The notes: a model not told the origin generated them from the letters alone. 64,000 nt of DNA from Bradyrhizobium lablabi (GCF_018129385.1 NZ_JAFCLN010000025.1:1-64000); one strand, 5' to 3'. Shown: positions 1 to 8,225, counted from the stretch's first letter. Program-made: numbers and translations.

Positions 1-290
1 CCGACATCCCCTGCGCAATGGCTTTACGGCTTATATCGCGCTCTCCCTGGTGAGCGGGCTTGTTGTCACCATCGCCTGCGGGATTGCTCCCACCGACTTA
101 ACGCCAGCGTCGCGGCGCCAGGACCACACGACTTCGCCGTACGCCCTTGCTCAGTCGTCTGCTGAACAAGCGCGTCCACCGCATCCCATCCCAACGTTTG
201 GTGGCGATGGCCAACGCCCCTCCTCGGGGATGAGGTGTCGCTGTTATAATTCTGATTTGCCGAAATTGACAAGAGGAATATTTTTTATTT
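1..290. repeat. Probable dispersed intergenic repeat (Bradyrhizobium type)
   Basis: I see no convincing gene in the first 444 bases. The stretch up to about 290 reads in both directions as arginine/serine-rich pseudo-peptides of a kind I recall from spurious small ORFs in Bradyrhizobium genomes (for example a minus-strand reading containing TAKSCGPGAATLALS). That is typical of a repeated non-coding element rather than a gene. From about 340 to 405 there is a GC-rich stretch with a short inverted repeat (GCCCGGC/GCCGGGC). Multi-copy status is from memory and was not tested. Confidence 0.35.
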
Positions 291-444
291 CGGGTCTTGA
301 CATTTCTTCTGAAAATCAGAAGGTGATTTGCCCGGACCTTGGAGCCAGGTTCCGTCGGGCTTGTCCCAAGTGGGTGCCCGGCACGAGGCCGGGCATGACG
401 GAGAGCTGGCGCAAGAGCCTTGGTTCTGTTGACCGCTCTTTGTG

Positions 445-1083
445 TCAGGAGATGCCGCGGGCCTGCCGTAACGCAGCGCCATCAGCGAGCTCTCCACTCA
501 GCCAGGCTCGCCCATGGCTGTAGAGTTCCTCAACCTTGGGCCCCGTCAAGCCGGGCATGTCGCGTTTGACGCGATAACCGATGGCTTCCTGCGCGTAGGC
601 CAGATGACGATAGCCGACGGGAAATCCTTTCAGCTTTTCAGCGTCCAACCCGAGTTGGGCGGAGGGATCGACCGGATCGAGCCGATCTTTCTCATAGATC
701 GGTTGCCGCAGAACGACGCCCCAGGTGCCCACGCGCTTTTCCAGAAAATCGTAAAAGCGTCCGGTGCAGACGATGTCGCAGGTGACGTCATGGACGGCGG
801 CGCGTTGCGAGATCGTCATTTTGGTTTGTGCGATGGCGCGATCGCCATCGAGATCGATAGATGTGCCGCCGAGGAAATGGAGGATGCTGACGCCTTTCTC
901 CCAGCCCTCCTTGCTGACCCGGATGAAATCCGGCGCTGCGCCCTGGAACCAGGTCGCACACATATAGCCGTCGTCGTGCCAGACCGTCCTGAACCGGTCC
1001 CAGTCGCCGGCATCGCGCCACACTGCCCAGTTCTCGACGAGGTCGCGGATTGTCAACCGGTCGATCAGATTTGATTCAGTCAT
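445..1083 (-). CDS. SnoaL-like / NTF2-fold protein
   Basis: A 212-residue protein starting MTESNLIDRLTIRDLVENWA. The N-terminal helix followed by the W-x-x-V-W-H-D-D-G-Y segment is typical of SnoaL-like (NTF2-fold) proteins, which include small isomerases, dehydratases and the beta subunits of ring-hydroxylating dioxygenases. I chose the ATG at 1081-1083 because it gives the usual N-terminus of the family; the upstream in-frame extension is Arg-rich and looks non-coding. It lies 79 bases downstream of the NodD-like regulator gene on the same strand and is probably co-transcribed with it. A role in the pathway that this regulator controls is likely, but the substrate is unknown. No oxygenase alpha subunit is nearby, so a stand-alone isomerase or dehydratase role is more likely than a dioxygenase beta subunit. 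Confidence 0.8.
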   Translation of the reverse strand: MTESNLIDRLTIRDLVENWAVWRDAGDWDRFRTVWHDDGYMCATWFQGAAPDFIRVSKEGWEKGVSILHFLGGTSIDLDGDRAIAQTKMTISQRAAVHDVTCDIVCTGRFYDFLEKRVGTWGVVLRQPIYEKDRLDPVDPSAQLGLDAEKLKGFPVGYRHLAYAQEAIGYRVKRDMPGLTGPKVEELYSHGRAWLSGELADGAALRQARGIS

Positions 1084-1162
1084 GCGCCCCTCGCGATCTT
1101 CGCCGTTTGCCGATCCCGGCGACGTCTGCTTACAGTCTGACGACGGACAATTCCAGCCGCTG

Positions 1163-2101
1163 CTATCCGATCCGCATTTGCGCCGCCGGTGTCCGATCGA
1201 CCTCCGCGGCCACGTCGATGATGATCTTGCGCAGCCACGCCAGCGCAGGATCCATGTGAAATGATGCCGGCCATTGCAGGGCCTCGCGAAAAGCCGGGAT
1301 GCGTACCGGCGCACGCAGCAGTTTTAGCGGGAAATTTCTCGCGAAGATCGCGGCAAGACGATGGTGCATCGTTGCGACGCGGTCTGTTCCGATCACCATG
1401 GCAGCCATCGCGGTAAAGTTCGGAGCGATGACCTCGATGCGGCGCTTGTAGCCTAGCTGGACCAACGCTCGTTCATCAAAGGACAGGCCGCGAATGGGCC
1501 CGAGCTGTGCCGTGATGTGCCCGAGCTGAAGATAACGACCGAGCGAGATCGAACGCCCGATCTTGCGGCTTCCGCTCCAGGCGACACAGCAGAATTCGTC
1601 CGCAAACAGGCGTTCGCTCGGATGGCCCTCGATCAGACCCGTGTCGGGAATGACGACAAAATCGACCTCTCCACGCTGAAGCTGCTCGGCGACGCGGTCG
1701 CTGAAGGGAAGGATTTCGAGACAGACATGCGGGGCAATCCGGTAGACACGCTTCATTACGGCATGCATCAGGACGATGCTCGCATAATCGGAAACGACCA
1801 GCCGGAAACGACGCTCCGAGCTCGCCGGGTCGAATTTCGGCGGCGAGATCAGATTGGCGCGGATACGCAGCAGGATGTCCCGCGTCGGCTTTTCCAGCGA
1901 TTGCGCCAACGGCGTCGGCACCAGCTTGCGCTGTGAAATCGTGAAAATCTCGTCGTTGAAATACTGGCGTAATCTCTTGATGGCGGCGCTCATCGCCGGC
2001 TGGCTGAGATGAAGGCGCCGGCTGGCTGCCATGACGCTGCGTTCTTCGAGGATTGCATCGAGCGCGATCAGAAGATTGAGGTCCAGACCTTCAAAACGCA
2101 T
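1163..2101 (-). CDS. NodD-like LysR-family transcriptional regulator
   Basis: A 312-residue LysR-type regulator. The N-terminus (MRFEGLDLNLLIALDAILEE, then SQPAMSAAIKRLR) is the winged helix-turn-helix in the form specific to the NodD/NahR/LinR subfamily. The C-terminus (VRIPAFREALQWP, then DPALAWLRKIIID) also matches NodD proteins. Members of this group bind small aromatic or flavonoid effectors and activate a divergent promoter. The start is the ATG at 2099-2101; no strong ribosome-binding site is visible, and the putative operator begins only nine bases upstream, which suggests autoregulation. The SnoaL-like gene follows and a monooxygenase operon diverges. No nodulation gene is nearby, so I do not call it nodD; a catabolic regulator is more likely. 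Confidence 0.9.
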   Translation of the reverse strand: MRFEGLDLNLLIALDAILEERSVMAASRRLHLSQPAMSAAIKRLRQYFNDEIFTISQRKLVPTPLAQSLEKPTRDILLRIRANLISPPKFDPASSERRFRLVVSDYASIVLMHAVMKRVYRIAPHVCLEILPFSDRVAEQLQRGEVDFVVIPDTGLIEGHPSERLFADEFCCVAWSGSRKIGRSISLGRYLQLGHITAQLGPIRGLSFDERALVQLGYKRRIEVIAPNFTAMAAMVIGTDRVATMHHRLAAIFARNFPLKLLRAPVRIPAFREALQWPASFHMDPALAWLRKIIIDVAAEVDRTPAAQMRIG

Positions 2102-2109
2102 GAGCTGAC

Positions 2110-2156
2110 ATCCATAGCGTAAATATCAGGGATCAATACAATTGATTTTTCAAATT
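2110..2156. promoter_or_regulatory. nod-box-like operator between the NodD-like gene and the monooxygenase operon
   Basis: The plus strand reads ATCCATAG at 2110-2117, then 14 bases, then ATCAATACAATTGAT at 2132-2146 followed by TTTTCAAATTT. The classical nod box as I remember it reads ATCCATAG, 14 bases, then ATCAAAACAATCGAT followed by TTTACCAATC, so the order, spacing and most bases agree. The distal half carries a perfect ATC-N9-GAT NodD half-site (2132-2146); the proximal half is ATC-N9-AAT, with one mismatch. The box lies 9 bases from the regulator start and about 73 bases from the oxidoreductase start, as expected for divergent control. That the NodD-like protein binds here is inference. 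Confidence 0.7.
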
Positions 2157-2228
2157 TCAAAATCCCATTGAGAATACCTCGTTCAAGAAGCCACCAATCA
2201 AGAAACGGCCATCCCCGGGGGAAGCACT

Positions 2229-3269
2229 TTGATCAAGCCATGGATCTTCGAGTTCATGCAGGCTCCGGCTGCCGGAGATGGAAAGTCGCTGTCCGGTGCC
2301 GTGACTGCCGCGTTCGACGAAGGGCACGTATTCTGGCTGGAGGCCGAACGGCTGGGGTTCGAGGGAATATTCTTCAGCGAGCATCATTTTGGCCTCTCGT
2401 TGAGCCCCTCTCCCAATCTCCTGATCGCCGCGATCGCTCGACAAACCAGCCGGCTGCGGCTGGGAACGATGGGACTGGTCGTGCCGTTCTATCAGCCGTG
2501 GCGCGTCCTCGAAGAACTGGCGATGCTCGACCATCTGACAAACGGGCGGCTCGAAATCGGCTTTGCGGCCGGTGTGCCCCAGGAGTTGGCGCGGATCGGC
2601 CTTGGGATGGAGGAAGCCCGTGAGCGGTTCAACGAGGCTTTGGAAATACTCGATGCCGCGCTTGTGAACCCGGTCGTCAACCACAGCGGAAAGTACTGGA
2701 AGCTCGAAAACCTCAGCCTGACGCCGGGGGTTTTCCGGCAGTCCTCCCCGCCGAAATGGACGACGGTCGTCAGCACCGGTTCGGCGCAGAAATCGGCGCA
2801 ACGGCGATCGAAAATTTGCACCGGCTTCGAATCCGTCCCTCGCATCTCGGAAATCTTCGACGCGTATCGAACCGAGTGTGCCCGGCTGGACGTACCGGCC
2901 GGTCCCGATCAACTCGCCATCCGGCGTAATATCTCCATTTCACGCGACGCCGAAGCGGCGCGGGAAGAGGCGCGGGCGGCCAAGGCGATCACGCTGAAAG
3001 TCGTGGCCGGCGACCCGCGCGTCGTCGATCGCGCAACCTCATTGCTTGATGCGCCAAAGGCCGGAGCCGGGTTTTCGCTGCACGACGACGACTATATCGC
3101 CGGCACGCCGGCGCAAGTCGCCGAACAAATCATCGAGCAGTGCCGCAAGTGCGGGGCAGGTCATCTTCTCGCGATACTGGGCAGGGCTGCTTCGCCTCGG
3201 CGCCGCGAATCGATGGCCCTGTTTGGCGAGGAAGTGATTCCGCTGATGCGCCGGGCGCAGATCGGCTGA
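2229..3269 (+). CDS. LLM-class flavin-dependent (luciferase-like) monooxygenase
   Basis: A 346-residue bacterial-luciferase-family protein that uses reduced flavin and oxygen to oxidise an organic substrate. The N-terminal strand (WIFEFMQ), the SEHHFG motif near residue 50, LRLGTMGLVVPFYQPWRVLEELAMLDHL-type helices (residues 76-103) and the NGRLEIGFAAG motif around residue 105 are the standard TIM-barrel signatures. A C-terminal segment (YIAGTPAQVAEQIIE) is the usual family ending. I use a TTG start at 2229 with a GGGGGAAG ribosome-binding site at 2217-2224, because the first strand of the barrel begins right there. The binding-protein gene follows 28 bases downstream. The divergent NodD-like regulator and nod-box-like site suggest induction by an aromatic or flavonoid-type compound; the actual substrate is unknown. 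Confidence 0.88.
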   Translation: MIKPWIFEFMQAPAAGDGKSLSGAVTAAFDEGHVFWLEAERLGFEGIFFSEHHFGLSLSPSPNLLIAAIARQTSRLRLGTMGLVVPFYQPWRVLEELAMLDHLTNGRLEIGFAAGVPQELARIGLGMEEARERFNEALEILDAALVNPVVNHSGKYWKLENLSLTPGVFRQSSPPKWTTVVSTGSAQKSAQRRSKICTGFESVPRISEIFDAYRTECARLDVPAGPDQLAIRRNISISRDAEAAREEARAAKAITLKVVAGDPRVVDRATSLLDAPKAGAGFSLHDDDYIAGTPAQVAEQIIEQCRKCGAGHLLAILGRAASPRRRESMALFGEEVIPLMRRAQIG

Positions 3270-3297
3270 TCCAGTGCTACAAGCCAGGGAGACAAGC

Positions 3298-4260
3298 ATG
3301 AGGGCAATGATCATCGCGTTCGCCTTGGTCGCGGGCCTGACTTCCACGGCGCTGGCGCAAACATGGCCTGCAAATCCCATTCGCCTTGTCGTCAACTTTC
3401 CGCCGGGAGGGGCGGCTGACGTGCTGGGGCGCCTGATAGGTCAGTCCCTCAGCGAACCACTGGGACAGCCGGTGGTGATCGAGAACAAGGGCGGCGCCAA
3501 CGGAAATATCGGTGGTGAGATGGTGGCTCGAGCGGCGCCTGATGGGTACACCCTGCTGATGTCGTCAGGCTCGATGGTGGCGATCAATCCGCATCTCTAT
3601 GCCAGCATGGCCTTCGACCCGGCCAAGGATCTCATTCCCGTCGCTTCGGTCGCGCGCGTCCCGTTCTATCTCGTGGTTCGGACCGAGCATCCGGCGCAGG
3701 ATTTCAAAGCCTTCATTGCCGACCTCAAGGCCAACCCGGGGAAACGCAACTTCGGATCGCCCGGCATCGGCAGCTCGCCGCACCTTGCGACGGAATTGCT
3801 CAAGAAGATGACGGCGACCGACGCGGTACATGTCCCCTATCGCGGCGCCGCACCGGCGCTCAACGACCTGCTGGCAGGCCAGATCGACTTCCTGTTCGAT
3901 CCCGGCATCGCCATCGAACACGTGAAGGCCGGCAAGCTGCGCGCCATTGCGATCGGAAGTCCGCAGCGCTCGCCGCAACTCCCTGACGTGCCGACGCTGG
4001 AAGAGCTCGGCCTCACCGGCTTTGACGCGGATGCTGTTTTTGGCGTTTACGCGCCCGCCGGCACGCCACGTGACATCGTCACGCGCTTGAATATGGAAAT
4101 CAGCCGCGCGCTGGCCACTGCCGCCTTGAAGGACCGCATCATGGCCGTTGGCAATGTGCCCGCGGTCATGTCGCCCGAGGCGTTCGGCGAACGGGCCCGC
4201 GAGGATTCCAAACGGTTCGGAGCCGTCATCCGGGAGCGCGGAATCACCGCAGGCAATTAG
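3298..4260 (+). CDS. Tripartite tricarboxylate-type (Bug family) substrate-binding protein
   Basis: A 320-residue periplasmic binding protein. It has a Sec signal peptide (MRAMIIAFALVAGLTSTALA) and the Bug-family blocks: WPANPIRLVVNFPPGGAADV, then PVVIENKGGANGNIG, the PDGYTLLM block, and VPYRGAAPALNDLLAGQIDF. Bug proteins bind carboxylates or aromatic acids for TctAB-type transporters, but many are orphans used for sensing or uptake. The start at 3298 has a good ribosome-binding site (AGGGAG, 3287-3292); a GTG 24 bases upstream is in frame but would spoil the signal peptide. It is second in the operon behind the monooxygenase, so its ligand is probably the substrate or an intermediate of that enzyme. 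No TctA or TctB membrane protein lies in the window. Confidence 0.88.
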   Translation: MRAMIIAFALVAGLTSTALAQTWPANPIRLVVNFPPGGAADVLGRLIGQSLSEPLGQPVVIENKGGANGNIGGEMVARAAPDGYTLLMSSGSMVAINPHLYASMAFDPAKDLIPVASVARVPFYLVVRTEHPAQDFKAFIADLKANPGKRNFGSPGIGSSPHLATELLKKMTATDAVHVPYRGAAPALNDLLAGQIDFLFDPGIAIEHVKAGKLRAIAIGSPQRSPQLPDVPTLEELGLTGFDADAVFGVYAPAGTPRDIVTRLNMEISRALATAALKDRIMAVGNVPAVMSPEAFGERAREDSKRFGAVIRERGITAGN

Positions 4261-4291
4261 CCGCTGGTCCGCTTCGCATGGTGGACGGGCG

Positions 4292-5245
4292 TCAGAGGCC
4301 AACCTTCCACGCAGCTTCCGCCACATTCAGCGACTCTGGAATGAGCTTCAGCCTGGTGAACACATCCGCGATCTTCTGTTGAGCCTCGAGCGTCGCATCA
4401 TCGATGGGACGTGCGCCGATTTCGGCGCGATTGACCGCGCGTTCGATGACCTCCGGCGGCAGTCCCACCTTTGGCGCGAGTTCGAGCGCATATTGCTTGC
4501 GGTTATCCCTGATCCAGACGTCGATCTCGTCGACCGTGGCGAGCACCGCCTTCAGGATATCGGTGTTGCGCTCCGCAATCGGCCGCGAGGCCATGTAGAA
4601 GGATACGTTCGGCGCAAGGCCGGTCCCGTCGGCAACGAGCCTGGCGCCGAGACTTAGTTCCGCGGCCGCGTAGTAAGGGTCCCAGATCACCCAGGCATCG
4701 ACGGCGCCACGTTCGAATGCCGCGCGCGCATCGGCGGGAGCGAGATAGGCGGGAACGATATCGGCGTAGGTCAGCCCGTTGGCCTCGAGCGCCCGTACGA
4801 TCAGATAACTGACATTCGATCCCTTGTTGAGCGCGACGCGCTTGCCCTTGAGATCGGTCACGGTCTTGAGCGGGCTGTCCCTGGGCACGATGATCGCTTC
4901 GTTCTTCGGCGAGGCCGGCTCAAAGCCCGCATAGACGATGTTGGCGCCGGCGGCTTGCGCGAAGATCGGCGGGGCTTCGCCGACGAGGCCGAAATCGGTG
5001 GCGCCAACGTTGAGTGATTCGAGAAGTTGAGGTCCGGCCTGAAACTCGGTCCAGGTCACCGTCCATCCCAGCGGTGCGAGCTTGCGCTCGAGGATGCCGC
5101 GCTCCTTCAGGAAGATGAGGTTGCCGGCGCCTTTCTGGAACGCAACGCGGAACGTCTTATTGGCTTGCGCCTGTACGTCGAATCCGCTGGCGATGCCAAG
5201 CAGCAGGCCGGCGGATAGCGCATGAAAATGGCGACGGTCGATCAT
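4292..5245 (-). CDS. ABC transporter substrate-binding protein, sulfonate/nitrate (SsuA) type
   Basis: A 317-residue periplasmic binding protein of the NMT1/SsuA family, which binds aliphatic sulfonates, taurine or nitrate. The N-terminus MIDRRHFHALSAGLLLGIASG is a signal peptide with an RR pair. The family motifs follow: FQKGAGNLIFLKERGILE, then LNVGATDFGLVGEAPPIFAQA, the block DLKGKRVALNKGSNV, and AFERGAVDAWVIWDPYY. The ATG at 5243-5245 has GGAGAA just upstream; a longer start at 5257 is possible. No permease or ATPase gene is adjacent, so the rest of the transporter is elsewhere. It converges with the Bug-type gene (31 bases between the two stops) and is preceded by a small conserved-looking gene on the same strand. 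Confidence 0.88.
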   Translation of the reverse strand: MIDRRHFHALSAGLLLGIASGFDVQAQANKTFRVAFQKGAGNLIFLKERGILERKLAPLGWTVTWTEFQAGPQLLESLNVGATDFGLVGEAPPIFAQAAGANIVYAGFEPASPKNEAIIVPRDSPLKTVTDLKGKRVALNKGSNVSYLIVRALEANGLTYADIVPAYLAPADARAAFERGAVDAWVIWDPYYAAAELSLGARLVADGTGLAPNVSFYMASRPIAERNTDILKAVLATVDEIDVWIRDNRKQYALELAPKVGLPPEVIERAVNRAEIGARPIDDATLEAQQKIADVFTRLKLIPESLNVAEAAWKVGL

Positions 5246-5280
5246 GGTGTTCTCCATGCTGTGAATGGATGGATGAGGAG

Positions 5281-5496
5281 TCAGTAGGTCGATGGACAAT
5301 GTGATTTGCCCGCCGGATCGCGGCGTTCACGCAGCAGCGCTTTCGCGGCACGTTCGGCGTCTCGCGCGGACGCGAATTCGCGGCCCTCGAGGCGGTCGAA
5401 GGCGCGGTCGGAGGAGAAGAAACGGAATGCCCGCTCGTTTCGTGCGACAATGCCCGCGGTGCGGCTGTCGATTTCAATGATGTACGCTTGAGTCAT
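5281..5496 (-). CDS. Small conserved hypothetical protein (71 aa)
   Basis: A 71-residue protein (MTQAYIIEIDSRTAGIVARN, then a FRFFSSDRAFDRLEGREF segment and an Ala/Arg-rich helix). It has no signal peptide or membrane segment. I recognise the pattern of an aromatic RFFSSD block followed by an EGREF/SARDAERAA helix as a small protein common in Bradyrhizobium genomes, but no function is known to me. It stands 35 bases upstream of the SsuA-type gene on the same strand and may share its transcript. The amino-acid composition and codon use fit a genuine gene better than random reading of GC-rich DNA. Confidence 0.6.
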   Translation of the reverse strand: MTQAYIIEIDSRTAGIVARNERAFRFFSSDRAFDRLEGREFASARDAERAAKALLRERRDPAGKSHCPSTY

Positions 5497-6401
5497 GTCT
5501 GCTCATTCACCGGCTGGACCGGTGTTCCCATCTGATTTCGGAAGTGTGTTCTTTAAGTCTGAGCGGACTAACGACAGGCGCCGGTGGCCGCGGAGAAGCA
5601 GCGCGGCGTCATGCGCTGGGGCGCATGTTGGGACGCTGGTGCTCTCTCTGATCGCATGCGGCAAACTTCCGGCGGGGCAATTCCCTGTATCGATACTATC
5701 GATGACGGCAATCGCGTCAATGAAATGGGATTTTGATGTTTTCACCGCAACGCGTCGGCGGTTCTAACGCTGCGGCACAAAAGAAAACGGAACAAGTTCC
5801 GAGTGGGCGCCGTCAAGGCTTACGCAGCCGGCACATTGTTGCTTGCAGTTCGGCCATCCCGGGCTGCATGCAGCATCTCTTTCGGTCCGGCCCGAAGAAG
5901 TTCGAACTTTCGAAATGGCCGCCGTTATTGGAACGCACTCTCCTTGGATGCGTTGATCGTTGCCGGTTTTTCCCGACGTGGCGCAAGACCCGGTTAGGTC
6001 AACGCCGTACCCGCAGGCAGCGGGGAACGCCGCATGAGTGCGTGCGCGCTGATGAACGCGCATTACATGTTCCGTGTTCCGGCGTTCCCCTTGCAACCAT
6101 AAACAACCATGCCGGTTGAGAGTGCGCGCAATTAGCAACGCGGCAGTTCAATGCTTCTGCCTGCTTGCCTGCAAAATTTGATCACGCATCGCATCTACGT
6201 TCCGCACGTCTGCTTGATGATGCTGCTCGACGCTGGTGCGGTGCTGCAAGAAGCTGATTGAAAAGTGCGATGGCCTTTCGACGCAGATGATCTCGCTGAC
6301 GGAACGATAGCATCGGCACTCTGTTCTGTTTGGATGTTCGCATGTCGCAAGCGCCGACGTGCGTTGGTGAAGATCAAGCAAGAGCGGAGGAGAAGGACAT
6401 C
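5497..6401. other. Gene-poor intergenic region
   Basis: About 900 bases without a gene I can support. Open frames on both strands are compositionally random and lack ribosome-binding sites. The only structure I see is a perfect inverted repeat at 6022-6090, listed separately, and a TATCGAT repeat near 5690. The last 20 bases carry the ribosome-binding site (GGAGGAGAAGG, 6387-6397) of the DUF1236 gene. Confidence 0.5.
6022..6090. repeat. Perfect 10-bp inverted repeat around a 49-bp spacer
   Basis: GGGGAACGCC at 6022-6031 is exactly matched by GGCGTTCCCC at 6081-6090. The spacer holds further short complementary pieces (GCGCGCTGATGAACGCGC at 6044-6061). Neither arm is followed by a T-tract, so it is not an intrinsic terminator. 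It could be a structured RNA, a protein-binding site or a remnant of a repeat element. Confidence 0.5.
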
Positions 6402-8105
6402 ATGACAACCAGGATGATGAAGAGCAGATTTTTGGTGACGACGGCAGCATTGCTGGCCGGAGTCAGTCTTGCGACGGCGCAGGGAATGGGTGGCGGTGCA
6501 GGAACAAGCGGTGGAAGCGAGAAGGGCATGTCCTCAGGCGCCGGCGGTCACTCCGGCGGAGCCATGTCGCCGGGTTCGAGCGGCTCGTCCCGCAGTGAAG
6601 GAATGACGCAAGGCCGCGGCTCCGACCGCAGTGAAGGCATGACACAGGGCCGAAGCCCGGAATCGCTGGGTCGTGCCTCTGAATCGAGGGAAGGCGGACG
6701 CGCCGAGTCCGGACGTGCCCAGCGTGAAGAGTCTGGCGCGCGGGACAGCGGTCGCGCCGAGGGTTCACAGGCCGGCAAGGAGCAGCGCGAGTCGAGCAAG
6801 GAACAGCGACAGCGGGACACCGACCGCGCACAGCGGGAAGATCAGAAGGGTCAGACCGCGGGCCAGGGACGGTCGGACCGCGACGAAACGCGGCGATCGG
6901 ACGATCGAACCCGCGACAAGGATCAGGACAAGGGTAAGTCCGGCAACCAACAGGCGCAGCAGCCGGCCGGCAAGAACCAGAGCGGTTCGACTGCGCCGGG
7001 CCAGACCGAACGGGATCGAAGCCAGACCTCCGGCACCGGCCAGCAACGGACCGGACAGGGGCAGAACGTCAACCAGAGCCAGACCAACACGCCTGCCCAG
7101 GGTCAGAATACCGCGACCGGCCAGAACCAGAGCACGACGGCGGGCAACACCCAGATCCGGACCCAAGCCGGCGCGAACCTGACCGCGCAGCAGCAGACGA
7201 CTCTGCAACAGTCGGTGCTGCACGCGAACAACGCGCCGCACGTCAACGTCAATTCGGTCAACTTCCAGGTCCGGACCGGCGTGGCTGTGCCCTCGAGCGT
7301 CTCGATCGTGTCGGCGTCAACCTATCCGGTGCTGATTGACACGTTCCCTGCCTACCGCGACTACAGCTTCTTCGTGGTGGAAGACGAGATCGTGTTCGTC
7401 GACCGCGAGCGGCGCATCGTGGACGTCGTTCCCGCCGGCCCGCGGACGCGTTTCAGCGGCCATGCCACCGGCAGCAGCAGCGGCGGCAGCATCGGCGGCG
7501 TCGCGGTAGCCGACCTTCCGCCCGACGATATTCGCGTCGTGCAGCGCGTCTTGATCGAGCGTGGTCTTCTGACCGGCGAAGCCGATGGTGTCTTCGGACC
7601 GCAGACGCGCGAAGCGCTGGTGACGTTCCAGCGTCAGCAGGGCATTGAGGTCAGTGGCAGCATCGATACGCGGACCGTGACTTCGCTTGGCGTGTCCAAC
7701 CGGCTCAGCGCGCAGACAAGCCAGAGTCTCAATCTAACCCAATCTTCGACAACGGGTCAGCAGGGACAGGCCACGACGAGCCAGCAGGGGCAGGCTGCAA
7801 CGACGGGGCAGCAGGGGCAAAGCGGTCAGCAGCAGGCGCCGAGCCAGCAGAATGCCGCCGGCCAGTCTCCTGCTCAGCAGGGCACCGGTCAGGCCGCCAA
7901 CGCGCCTTCGCAGCCGAACCAGCAGCCATCGACGACCACCGGCCAGGCGCCTCCCGCTCAGCCGAACACGGCGGGCCAAACCACGCCTCAGCAGCAAGGC
8001 AGCAACAGCCCTGCACCGGCGAACCAGAACGCGGCGCCGGCGCAGTCCCCGGGCACCGGCTCGAGCACGAATCCGCCGGCGCAGAACACGACGCCCAACC
8101 GATAA
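6402..8105 (+). CDS. Secreted Gln/Ser-rich DUF1236 protein with a peptidoglycan-binding domain
   Basis: A 567-residue exported protein. A signal peptide ends near residue 26 (LLAGVSLATAQ). Residues 27-120 are Gly/Ser-rich with SEGMTQGR repeats, and 120-290 are a charged Arg/Gln/Asp/Thr low-complexity region. A DUF1236 segment lies around 300-345 (YPVLIDTFPAYRDYSFFVVE, then DRERRIVDVVPAG), and a peptidoglycan-binding type-1 domain around 373-433 (VQRVLIERGLLTGEADGVFG). The tail is about 120 residues of Gln/Thr/Ala/Pro repeats such as QQGQA. DUF1236 proteins of rhizobia are periplasmic or surface proteins of unknown function. The ATG at 6402 follows a near-perfect ribosome-binding site. A strong terminator follows the gene, so it is monocistronic. 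Envelope or wall-associated stress protection is a guess. Confidence 0.85.
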   Translation: MTTRMMKSRFLVTTAALLAGVSLATAQGMGGGAGTSGGSEKGMSSGAGGHSGGAMSPGSSGSSRSEGMTQGRGSDRSEGMTQGRSPESLGRASESREGGRAESGRAQREESGARDSGRAEGSQAGKEQRESSKEQRQRDTDRAQREDQKGQTAGQGRSDRDETRRSDDRTRDKDQDKGKSGNQQAQQPAGKNQSGSTAPGQTERDRSQTSGTGQQRTGQGQNVNQSQTNTPAQGQNTATGQNQSTTAGNTQIRTQAGANLTAQQQTTLQQSVLHANNAPHVNVNSVNFQVRTGVAVPSSVSIVSASTYPVLIDTFPAYRDYSFFVVEDEIVFVDRERRIVDVVPAGPRTRFSGHATGSSSGGSIGGVAVADLPPDDIRVVQRVLIERGLLTGEADGVFGPQTREALVTFQRQQGIEVSGSIDTRTVTSLGVSNRLSAQTSQSLNLTQSSTTGQQGQATTSQQGQAATTGQQGQSGQQQAPSQQNAAGQSPAQQGTGQAANAPSQPNQQPSTTTGQAPPAQPNTAGQTTPQQQGSNSPAPANQNAAPAQSPGTGSSTNPPAQNTTPNR

Positions 8106-8135
8106 ACAAACACGACTTGTAAACAAACACGACTT

Positions 8136-8164
8136 GGCCCCGCTTCGGCGGGGCCATTTGTTTG
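8136..8164 (+). terminator. Rho-independent terminator after the DUF1236 gene
   Basis: GGCCCCGC (8136-8143) and GCGGGGCC (8148-8155) form a perfect 8-bp stem closed by a TTCG tetraloop, followed by ATTTGTTTG. A 15-base direct repeat, AAACAAACACGACTT, stands just before it (8104-8118 and 8121-8135). The T-tract is interrupted, so termination may be incomplete. Confidence 0.75.
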
Positions 8165-8225
8165 TGGCTTGTGCGAAGAGACAAGTTCTCGGGTCTGGAT
8201 TGGCGTCGCGAGTTGCGCGAGATCG

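Noticed and set aside
1163..2101. Calling the LysR gene a true nodD
   Set aside because: No nod genes are near, and the NodD subfamily includes many non-symbiotic members; only the family resemblance and the operator support it.
5764..6138. Minus-strand frame of 124 codons in the gap before the DUF1236 gene
   Set aside because: Random composition, no ribosome-binding site and crosses the inverted repeat.
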